From Membranipora membranacea (Eukaryota > Bryozoa > Gymnolaemata > Cheilostomatida > Membraniporidae): a stretch of DNA of 64,000 nt. The notes below the pieces were generated by a model. That model did not search any database and was not told the DNA's origin. It saw only the letters and a program-made list of their open reading frames with translations. Made by a program: the position numbers and the translations under genes. Shown piece after piece: positions 34,931 through 45,298 of the stretch. The stretch lies in NCBI GenBank assembly GCA_914767715.1, contig OU612072.1:20956001-21020000 (forward strand), in the 5' to 3' direction. Position 1 is the first letter of the stretch. Every line of letters begins with the position of its first letter.

Positions 34931-36239
34931 TACCAAGATATTCTATTTTCTAGAGTCTTAGCTTTGACTTGATATATAGTGGTGCTTTTTTTCATCCGAT
35001 ATCACAAAACGCCTAAAGGGAGCCGTTTTAAAACATCCTCTCGTAAACCTGTAATATCAAATTACCATCCTGAGAAGTGTCGAACTGAGAGGTGCGAGTA
35101 GAGTTTTTTTCAGTTTTTCATGTGGCATTATAATGCATGAAATACTTTTTTTTCTATAACCAACCTAGTTTTATTATTTCTTTCACTGGAAAATGATATT
35201 TTGGTTGTGAAATCATCACATACATACACATACATTTTTTTTTTATCTGTCCGTTGACTATATACTCCCATATGCGTCATACCTCTACATTACCTATATG
35301 GTTGTATAATTTTGAGGGATAAACTGCCAATATGATGCAAGTAATCTAAATTGAAATCCAAATAAGTGTTAGTTGAGAAGGATGGGTTATATCACATAAT
35401 CTGTTGTTCCTACCCCGAGAGTAAAGAATTACCTCAGTGAAGGGAAGGGGGGGGGAGGGTGGTGGTGCTGAACTCCTAGTGCTTGTCTCCCAGGCCCAAT
35501 TTCTTCCTCATTGTATGGCATGAATTTTCATAGATCCTTACTAAAATTAATTTCATCATTACAAGTCTGACGGTTGAGGGTATGGACTTGTTCTCTTTGA
35601 TCCAGGTTCGATTCCCAGCGCTGGCTGTCATTTCTGATCTGGCACTGACAAGCCATTCATCCTAGCCAGGTGTGTTCGGATCGGGACCATAAATACAGGA
35701 GGTCTACTGTGTGCTTGCATGCAGTATAAACATCCCCCTCTGCCTTTTCAAAAAAAGAGTAGCCGTTAACGGCGGGCAAGGGTATAGGGTACTACCCCAC
35801 ACAAGCCACCCGAGCTTAAGGGGCCCGTTAAATAGGGTGGTCAAATATGACCTAGTCCATAGCAGATAAAAAAAATTCATCTCATTATCTGTCTGTGATA
35901 TTATTTTACTTTTTCGGTTCTTTCAAAACTCCATAAAAATCTTAGGCTTGGCTTCCAGTTTTGATTTTAACGGTATCCAATTGATTGAATAATTTATCAA
36001 TATTCTAAAAAGTGCAAAACATCTTAAGACATGGGTTTGTAATGTTTGCTACTCAAAGAGTGCAGTACATTGACATGACTTCATTCAATTCCGGTGCTGC
36101 CAGTCATTGTAATTTGGAGGAATCAGGCCTCGCTGAGCCTGACTAAATGTGTGCACACCATCTACATGCAGTAGATAATGTAAAACACAACCATTTGCAA
36201 ATTCCTGACACCATATATCATAGTGCCACTGCATTATTA
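34931..36239. other. No gene; tRNA-like head at 35573-35640
   Basis: A plus-strand B-box (GGTTCGATTCCC) with a tRNA-like body lies at 35573-35640. There is a G-rich run near 35445. Otherwise nothing supported. Confidence 0.4.
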
Positions 36240-36260
36240 TATCCCACAATGCAATGTTGA
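36240..36260 (+). promoter_or_regulatory. STAF/ZNF143-like motif, copy 5
   Basis: TATCCCACAATGCAATGTTG, mutated after the core. Confidence 0.45.
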
Positions 36261-36864
36261 TACTGAACTTTCCAATCTACTCTTAGGCTATCACAGCGAT
36301 GTGTAGGAAACATAAATCGATTCTGAAAATATTTACAACACGTTTATCTGAGGGTCCATGACACCCATGTGCAATCAAGTTGTAGATTAAAATTGTCAGC
36401 CTGCCGCAATAATAATCACAGTTTGCACACACAATCCTCTTCTTGGGATGGATGTCATAAATGTGTAGGTATTTATCGGGCTTCCTATTACCAATCAACA
36501 CTTTATGGAGTATTTATCCTTATTCTCATCATATTACAACTTGACTTTACAAGTCCTGCTTAGCTTCTTCTCTTCAGCTAACTCATCTTGCACCAAAAAT
36601 CAACCAATCAAAACTAGTTATGGCCAGTTAAAACAGGTCAACCATACAAAAAAAATATAAGTCAAAGGACACACAATATGATTTATCAGAATATAAATGC
36701 TCATAGTATGCATGTGTATGCTACGTAATGACTCATTGTACCATAAAACAGTGTCACCACAAAATCATGAAATCTTAAATGATGGGTTTGTGACAATGGG
36801 AAAGTAGTTGTTAAAAGGACAATTGTATTTGTCTTTCCTTTTCCTCCCTTCTTTCGACTATTTA

Positions 36865-36925
36865 TTAGGATGCCAAATATTTTCTGGATATGTTGAAGAG
36901 TATCCCACAATGCAATGCACAATAT
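36865..36925 (+). repeat. Dispersed repeat with STAF-like motif, copy 6
   Basis: 'ccaaatattttctggatatg' then 'ttgaagag' and the perfect motif TATCCCACAATGCAATGCA (36901-36919). Confidence 0.55.
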
Positions 36926-37309
36926 ATTTGCTTTTCATTTGCCACCGTTCAACAGTTTCGGATAGGATTGTAACTTACAAAGGGTTTGAGAATAATGAAC
37001 CTGGCTACAGTCTGCCTAAGGTGTGTTGTGTTCCATCCTGACTGTAATGATTGATCGACTTGAACTCAGCGGTCTCTTCCTGCACTATTGATTTACAGTC
37101 ACAAGTCAGATGCATTACCTTGCAATTCAATATTTTAAAACAGCACAGTTCAATATATCTTTTGATTATTTTCATAACATGTTCTCTATGAAATTTCAAT
37201 ACCTTTCCATGCTCCGGGGAACAGGGTAAGACAGCACTTTATACAACAGATCATTGAGAGGTGGTAGTATTAGGGAATAATTCCGTCTTCCTCAAATCAT
37301 CAAATATGT

Positions 37310-37370
37310 ATTAGGCTATCAAATATTTCCTAGATAAGTTGTTTAGTATCCCACAATGCAATGCACAAGC
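37310..37370 (+). repeat. Dispersed repeat with STAF-like motif, copy 7
   Basis: 'tcaaatatttcctagataag' then 'ttgtttag' and the perfect motif at 37347-37365. Only about 450 bp from copy 6 in the same orientation. Confidence 0.55.
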
Positions 37371-38204
37371 TGATTGTTTTGTTTGGAATATTAACGAATG
37401 TGTGCCTTGGGAGGGTTATGTGAAGTAATCTAATCTAATATAGGGATTCTCCATGTCTTATTACATCTGTAGATCCATGTTTCAAGTCTCTGTGACCATC
37501 CTGTGAGGAATGATGACCTGAAACAGAAGTGCTCACTCTATTGGTTAGAAAACCTTTATTTTTTGAATCCCTATTTCAAGATGACGTAGGCCCGGGACAT
37601 ACCAATTTACCTAATATGATTCATAGACTGAGCTTCATAATTTTCTAAGGAATAGTATAGGGACGGCCAGTGTAACAACCAATAAATATTCAACATCAGT
37701 TCCTAACTTGAGGAAGGGAGTGTCTCGGTTCCCTTTATAAAAACACAGTGTAGTTAAAGGGCAACCAAGGTTTCGCAGCAATGCATTATTGTGTAGCAAA
37801 TAATGTGCTGGGCAGCATCAGCTTTGTGCATTACACGATGCAAAACTAAAAGTAGTTGCTGACTCTAAGCTGGGTAACACTTCAGTTTAAGGGAGGTTCC
37901 AAGACTTTGCTGTAATAATTATAGAGCACAGGCTAAATAATAACAGGAACAAGAAACTGCTATGTGGTATTCTCTCTTAGCTGAGTTTGAGTACCTGATG
38001 GAAGAAATGTTTCACAAGAATTCTGGCTGAATAATCATCAGAATTATATTTTGTATTTTTCCCCATGCAGAAGGTGAAATCTGCTATTAATCAATGGACA
38101 TCAATGAGAAGTTATTTGAAACCTTGGTTGCCCTTTAAGGTCAGATCGTTGGCCAAGATGAGAAGTTTTGAAGCTTTTACCTCGAATACAAAAATCCCTT
38201 CCCT
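37371..38204. other. No gene seen
   Basis: Intergenic, without supported features. Confidence 0.4.
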
Positions 38205-38385
38205 ACCTGGGAGTCGAACCCAGGTAGGGAGTCGAACCCAGGTAGGGAGTCGAACCCAGGTAGGGAGTCGAACCCAGGTAGGGAGTCGAACCCAGGTAGG
38301 GAGTCGAACCTAGGTAGGGTGTCGAACCCAGTACCTTGTGCATGCTATGCCAAAGCCATACCACTGCGCTGTGCTGTACTTGATT
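38205..38385 (-). repeat. tRNA-like head with expanded B box (18-bp minisatellite, 7 copies)
   Basis: GTCGAACC recurs at 38213, 38231, 38249, 38267, 38285, 38303 and 38321, spaced exactly 18 bp. On the minus strand each unit reads TACCTGGGTTCGACTCCC, which contains a canonical pol III B box (GGTTCGACTCC). The unit nearest 38330 is joined on the minus-strand upstream side to a tRNA-like body with an A-box region, so the expansion arose inside a tRNA-derived element. Confidence 0.8.
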
Positions 38386-39961
38386 GACACAACCTTAGTG
38401 TATATACATAATAGGTTGACACATTGTTCTTTTTTGGCACAGTTCCAACATGCTATCACGACACAAGCAAATACACAGCATAACGTCCAAGTGATGATCT
38501 CCATACAAGTACTTGTGGTAAGAGCATTGTGGTTAGAGCATTGTGGTTAGAGCGATGAATAGTTGTGGTTGTGGTTCAGCGATGAATAGTGATGAATAAC
38601 TATGATCTGAAGCTTACGCTTTGAAATATTTTGTGAGCAGTGATATTGAAAAATGTTTGCTTTTGTCTGGCAAGCTGTGGTATGATACCAGAGACTATTA
38701 TCTATAGTCTCTGATGATACTACGAGCAAGCAGTGACCATTAAACTAAGATACCAATCTTCAATCGGACAAAACAGAATCAAACAGTCTTCCTACCCAAT
38801 GACGGTGTTGCCTTGGAAAACGCACAGCCTAGCAGCAAACAATTAGTGGCAGGCCAGTCTTAGGTAAACGGTATCAAAAATACTGACCCCCTTTCCCCTT
38901 GTCTAGTCAGACTAACATGCCAAACCTCGTGGTAAATCTAAACTACATGACAAATGATAATCCCTCATATCACCAACTCCTATCATCAGATTTGACGTAG
39001 ACCAAGCTTGGTCCATTTGCCTGCATTCCGAGTCGATCCCAATCCACTGGTCACGCCGCAGGCCTGCAGCGTTATCAGTGGAAGGGAGCAACAGGAATGC
39101 AGACAATTGGATTATTCTTGTTCTAGAGTTGACATGACAAAACTAAATCTGAATCAAAACCCTAGAATATCGTTGTCTGACTATATAATACTAAGATTTA
39201 TTTGCTGAATATGGAGAAAATAGAATAGTGAATATGGATAAAAAACTATATATATACATATACTTCTAGAGAAAGTTTAGCTCAATAACTGGCAGTACCT
39301 GCTAATAAGGAAGTCATAGTAATATAATAAGTTGCAAAGTTTTGTAAGACAGCTAACATCGAGCAAAGAAAACACAGCCTAGTCCCTTGTAGAAGCGTCT
39401 TTTATGCAACAAAATTACAGCCACTTGCAAAAAAACAGGGCCAGGCATAGGGAGTGGGAGTCGTTCGAGCAGCATCTTGAGATGAAGTCATTCATCGGGA
39501 GCACTGTAAAGGCTTTGTTTAGGCAATAGAGTAATCGATCTCGGCTCTAGCACAGTACTGTTTTTCTCAAAACGCAATAGGTCCAGTCATATAAGATGTC
39601 CACTAAAATCTCAATCTATGAAAAACAACATCATACAAGGAATTACCTCACCAGTTCATTCAAAAAATATGCAAAAACAATTCTCATGGGCATTGACCAT
39701 TGGACTACACACAGTATTCGTGTGCGTGTCCTCTCGCTTTCAACATGATAGAAATCTCCCCAGCGGCCCAGCGGTAAGTCAAGTTATTTATAAATCTGAA
39801 CAATAGTTAGTGAAGCACCCAGAGTTAAATAATACTAAATTCTTTATGACAAGACTGTTTTGCTGAACGTAAAGGACGTGCCAAGTGGCGTTGTTGCTCT
39901 GCTTGGCCTGCATTACTTTTTTGATATACAATACAAGTTAAACCTGACATACAACCTGCTA
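38386..39961. other. No gene; short tandem repeats
   Basis: 'agagcattgtggtt' and 'gcgatgaatagt' units recur at about 38515-38600. Nothing else supported. Confidence 0.4.
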
Positions 39962-40003
39962 GAGTGGTATCTGGGCATATCATCCAGTTCCCAGATACCA
40001 CTC
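39962..40003. repeat. Perfect 14-bp hairpin
   Basis: GAGTGGTATCTGGG (39962-39975) and CCCAGATACCACTC (39990-40003) pair without mismatch around a 14-base loop. Confidence 0.8.
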
Positions 40004-40767
40004 CCTCAGCCTGTTCGGACTCTGATCACAAAATTATCACTCAAAAGGTGCTCAGACATTTGAAAATAACCCTGCAAGAATATCAAACAAGTAATGCAGG
40101 GGAGCTAGGTCTTGAAGTGATATTTGACATTAAATTTATTTTAACTACAAATCCGCAGGAAAAAATACTTTTTTGAAAAAGATTTAACCTGCTCTTGATT
40201 CCCTAATTATCACCTTAAAACTGATCATAACGACACCCATTTCTTGTTTTAATCTCACGCTATTTCATTTGAGACCAGAAATCTTTGTGAGTGAATTTTC
40301 TTTTCCAATAAGCTCCATATTCATGTTTCATGTTAGTCTGAGAGTTATCCTTCACCGAGCTGAAGGTGGACAACTCCCAGATAAAGGACTTAAGTCTTGT
40401 CAGTTCAAGCAAAACTTGTCAGGAAGGTTTCATTGATGAACTCCAAGTTCTGGATATGGGAGTCGTCCACCTCCAGCTCGATGTAGATGTGCTTTTTTTT
40501 CACAAGTGATAATATTTTGTGTTGATGCAATAAACAAAACGTTTTTCTAACATGCAGAGATATGCTATCAATTTTGGTGCACATATTATACTTTTTTGAA
40601 CAGTGAGTTTGACATCTTCCCTTTTCCTGTCGATCAATAAAATATAAGCTTAAATAACTAAACAAAACACATGCCTCATGCCGCATCAAACATATATCGT
40701 TTTACATTGGTTAGACTGCGAGAAAATTCTAAGCTTGAATTTGCACCTGTGAAATGAAGACACATCT
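40004..40767. other. No gene; weak hairpin
   Basis: An imperfect hairpin around GAGTTATCC/GGACAACTC lies at 40341-40375. Otherwise AT-rich with no supported gene. Confidence 0.4.
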
Positions 40768-41025
40768 GTACCCTTGAGGAGTGCATATGCACCCCCTAAA
40801 ATGCACCTGTACCCTGAAACGTACCATAATATGGGGTACAAATGATACACAAAGGGTACATATGGGCTTTATAAAGGGTACTTATTGTGGACCCTAGGGG
40901 TACATATGTAAAGGGTGCGCTTACGCACCCTAAGGGTACCTATTTAGACATGTTGCATGTGTACCCCTAAGGTGCGCCTGCTGTACCCTTTTGACCCTCA
41001 TATGTACCCTTTTTGCTGAGGGTGT
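40768..41025. repeat. GGGTAC/GTACCC hexamer cluster
   Basis: About 260 bp with five GGGTAC and five GTACCC, most extended as AGGGTACATATG or its complement. It has an internal palindrome (AAGGGTGCGC...GCACCCT). Looks like a MITE or the subterminal region of a DNA transposon. Confidence 0.6.
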
Positions 41026-41127
41026 ATTTTATGTTACGTTGCTTATAGGTCTATGATGTTTGACCCACAGGGGCACCAACTAGTTACATCATTACGAGAG
41101 ACATTATATTGACCCTTATTGCATCAC

Positions 41128-43500
41128 CGTGATATTTACATTAAAAATTGAAACACTTGATTACAGCCTTCAGTTACTAAGCATTGAAAGGTTTACTTCC
41201 CTGTCTTATCAGGACTTGAATAGCAAACTAAATACAAGGCTCGCTGCAAATTATAAAATCTCAATTTTGACCGTGATCAAAATCAGGTACCCTTACAACA
41301 GCTTTCGGAGGGGAAGACATGCTATGATTTATGCAAGGACATGAACACTAAACTGCTGATGGACTCGATTTATAAAAAGGAAGAAACATTACATTTTTCA
41401 GAATTTATTACCAAGTAAACTTTTTATTAACACCTTACCATAATATTGCCATGCTCATAACTTATACCAGATTAAATCGAGCTGATAGAGTTTTAATTTG
41501 TTTTTGTGTTAATTTTAAGAGCTTCAGATGCTTCGATGAGATAGGCAAACATAAGAATCAACAATCTTGCACTGCAAAAGAGTTTGTTGCCATTCAATGG
41601 TTACGCAGAAAGGAGGTATACGTGGGTCTTCACACCTTGCTACCAAGCAGACAAATGTAAACTTTCAACTGATATTTGACACACATAGTGTTTATTGGTC
41701 AAAATAATTATAATTTTGTCCAAGATTGTGCCCCTGTGATATTTAAATTCATAAATATAAAACTTGTCAACAACCTTCAGTTACTAGGCATTGAAATGCT
41801 TATTTCCCTATCTAGTATTTTGTCAAATCTAACACAGTTTTGGTCGCCATATAAACAAGTGAAGAATCTCAAATTGTTTCGGCACCAATTAGGTTTGGTT
41901 TTGTTATTGAACTAATTTAGCATAGCTGAGAACAAAAAGCCATTATACTTATATGTCCCTTTGTCCACCCCTGTGATATTTGCATTAAAAAGAGTAACAC
42001 TTAGTTTACAGGTTTACAGTATGCAGTTACTAAGCATCAAAGGGTTTACTTCCCTGTTTTATCAGGGTCTAGAATAGCAAAACAAATACAAGGCTCGCCG
42101 CAAATTGCAAAATCTCAGTTTTCGCCTGTGCAAATTGCAGGTACCATTTACAACAGCTTTCTCAGGGGAAGACACTACATGATTTGCAACGGGACATGAG
42201 CAGTGAACTTCTGATGGATTGGATAATAATTGGAAAATTTTAATGATTTTAACTGCAAACTCTCTCCCACCATTTTGATTTAGTAACGGGATTACCCAAG
42301 ATGAGGGCCAAGCGGTTGATACTCTCAAAATAAATTTATTATTGGAAAATGTTTATAGATTAACCATTTTTCTCTTGAACTGAAGCATATAACTTTTGCT
42401 AGTTTCAACCTTAAGCAAGCGTTAGAGGTCCTGGGTAGGAATCCCGCTGCGGTCTACTGACTACTGGGCTCATATAACGCCCCAAGTGTGCTCCCACCTG
42501 CCTGCAAACTGAGAACAGCTTGGCGCCGAATACGGCGGCCGCGCCCTTAAGGCACTGATACTTCTCAGTCCTCGGTGACAACACTTGCAATTTTAACCCA
42601 CATTAAAAAAATACATAAACCTACATCTGTGTAATTTTATTGGATAATTGACCCACAAGTGTAAATTGGTCATATTATACATTATTTTTTGACCCTGATT
42701 GCGTTCCTGTAATATTTACATTAATGAGAGTAACACACATCAACATCACTTTCTAAGCCTTAAAAGGGTTACTTCTCCATCTCTAATGTTTTAATAAATC
42801 CACTAGAGTGTTGGTCGCGATATAGGAAAGTCTGAGCATGTAAACATTTCTGGGCTCTAAACAGTAAAGGATATACTCGGTGCCTTTATCAGATTTGTGA
42901 CGCACGTTGGCACACTATTAGGTTAATGGTTTATATTAGAGTTGTTAAGCATAGCAGAGAACTAAATGACTTTATATAAGTACTGATTTTGCCTCTGTGA
43001 TAATTACATTCATGTGAGTTACACACTTCACCAGCTTTCAGTTACTAAGCATTGCAAGGTTTATTTCCCTATCTTATGTTTTTTTTTTCAAATCTACCAC
43101 AGTGTTGGCTGCCATAGACAAGCTAAGCATGTCAAAACATTCCAGCACCAATTAGTGAAAACTGTACATGGTTACCTTATCACTAGTTGAAGCACATAGC
43201 ACTAACTTGGTATATCTTTAAAGTAATTTAACATAGCAGAGGACTGATAGACATCATGCCAAATTGTCCCTGATAATGTCCCTGTAATATTTACATTAAA
43301 CAAAACAGTTAAGGGTAAATTTGGTGCTTGTATCAGATGTTTGACCCACAGTGGCACTAACTGGTTAAATTATTACAGAGGCATTATATTGACCTTTATT
43401 GCACCCCTGTTATATTTACATTCATAAGAGAAACACTTGTCAAACAGCCTTCAATTGCTAAGCATTGAAAGGTTTACTTCCCTTTCTTATCAATGGCTGA
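41128..43500 (+). repeat. Array of GATA-flanked modules, plus orientation
   Basis: Six units begin near 41128, 41737, 41970, 42710, 42990 and 43408. Each has 'cctgtgatatttacatta', 'gagtaacactt', 'caacagccttcagttactaa', 'gcattgaaaggtttacttcc' and, when preserved, CTTATCA. They belong to a sub-family that differs from the gene-proximal modules by having 'tgatatttacattaa' before the GATA-like site. A SINE-B copy is inserted at 42415. Confidence 0.55.
42415..42570 (+). mobile_element. SINE-B, copy inside the module array
   Basis: 'ggtcctgggtaggaatcccg' (decayed B box), CTGCGGTCTACTGACTACTG, then the family core with several substitutions. Confidence 0.55.
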
Positions 43501-43889
43501 ATAGCAAAATAAATACAAAGCTCTTCACAAATTACAGAACCTCAATTTGCGACGAGGAAAGCAGACACACTTGACAACGGCTTTCAAAGGGGAAGGTGAG
43601 AGTTGCACCACATAGTTAATTCCTTAAATGTCTGCCCTATTTAATCTGGTATAGGTTGTGAGCAACAAATTTGTTGCAAGGTGCAAATTAAACCCCTCAC
43701 TGAGGATGTCTCTTCAATGTAAGTTCATTTGGTGACAAATGCTCATTTTCCTCATGAAACGTAATGGAGTAACATCAGCGCAAATACCCCGAGCTCATGT
43801 CTTATTGAAAATTTTGAATGCTTTCCCTGTAAAATCTGTTGTGATAGGTCCCTGTTTATTACTGGAGTAAATTGGGGTTCTGTAATTTG

Positions 43890-44725
43890 CAAAGCCCCTG
43901 ATAAGGGAAGTACCTGAAGGCTGTTTGACAAGTGTTACTCTTATTAATGTAAATATCACAGAGGTGCACTTTCCTGGTTCAGTGCTATGCCAAATAAACA
44001 TGTGCGTCAAACATCTGATAAGAGCACTAGGTCATTAGGTGCTGAAAAGTGTTATAATGCTTAGCCTCATCTAACTGTGACCAACGCTCTAGTGGATTTA
44101 TTATAACATATGAGAGGGAAGTTATCGTTCCAATGCTTACTACCTGAAGGCTGCTGACATATGTTACTTTCACTAATGTAAATATTACGCGGACCCAATC
44201 GGGGTCAAAATATTACCTTTTGGTTCACTTGAAGTTATGAATAATATAACAAATAAGCACTATGTGTGTCAAATATCCGACAACAGTACACCTTTCACTG
44301 TTTGGTAGCAAGGTTGAATATTGTTGATTTCCGTGTTTGTCTACGTCGTTGAAGCTTTCAAAAATAACTGCACCACAAAATGAAACCCTATCAGCCACAT
44401 CTCACCTGGTGTAAGTTATGAGCAAGCCATTTGCGGCAACATGACAATTAAGCCCCTAACCAACGAAAGTTAACATGGTAATAAAATAAGAAAAAGTAAC
44501 ATTTCTTTCTTAACAAAATTATCCAATCCACTAGCAGTTCAGTGCTCATATCCTGGCTCCAATCATAAGAGAGGGAAGTAAACCTGTCACTATCCAGTAA
44601 CTGCAGGCTACTGACAATTGTGTCTCTCATACCAAGGTAATTAGCCCAAGAGCTGAATATTTGATAACTTTCAGCTGCCAAGTAACTGGTGCAGGCTGTT
44701 GATGTATGTCTCTCTTATCAAGATA
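43890..44725 (-). repeat. Array of GATA-flanked modules, minus orientation
   Basis: Units are read on the minus strand: 43900-44020, 44060-44200, a partial one at 44240-44310, 44563-44640 and 44670-44725. The last two are the right-arm counterparts of 15938-16094. With the plus-oriented array they make a large imperfect palindrome centred near 43.7 kb. Confidence 0.5.
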
Positions 44726-45298
44726 AATAGCTTAGGGGCTTAACTGTGGATTTAAAGTATAACTCTTCTTAAATCCTTCAAGAATTTATTTAAGGTGATA
44801 GTTATGCGCAAACATTAGCAAAATGTAGTCCCCTGGTTTTCTCAAATCCATATGTTGTAACTATGCAAGCTATGTCCGTCAAAAATCAGCTGAGATTACC
44901 AAGTTCACTCTTCAATATTAAGTTTTGAGACCTTTTGCTATGTATATCGATTCCAAGCATAAACATTGGTTGGCAGCATACACCTTAATGTTAACAACAT
45001 AGCGGGCAAAGGCCGATGGAAATTTCGCTGGACAATCTTTCATGAGGTTTCCTGAATACAAATAAAACAAGTTACATTTATAAATAAGGCCAAAGAAAAT
45101 TTTGGTAGTCCTTTTATGAATAAAAGTACCAATTACTTAAGGTTTAAAAACTACTAGCCACTATAACTTAGCCAAAAGTAAGAACATATTTTAATATGCT
45201 ATGTAATATCACATGTGTTTAAGATATATTACCTAACCTTATAATATATGTAGTATTACTTTATGTCAGAGTTGTTTATATTTTGTTTCCTCTGATCG

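Noticed and set aside
36808-37041. 77-codon frame near STAF-like repeats
   Set aside because: Crosses repeat copies with no recognisable domain.
38213-38330. CRISPR-like regular repeat
   Set aside because: Contiguous 18-bp tandem units without spacers in a eukaryotic genome. It is a minisatellite.
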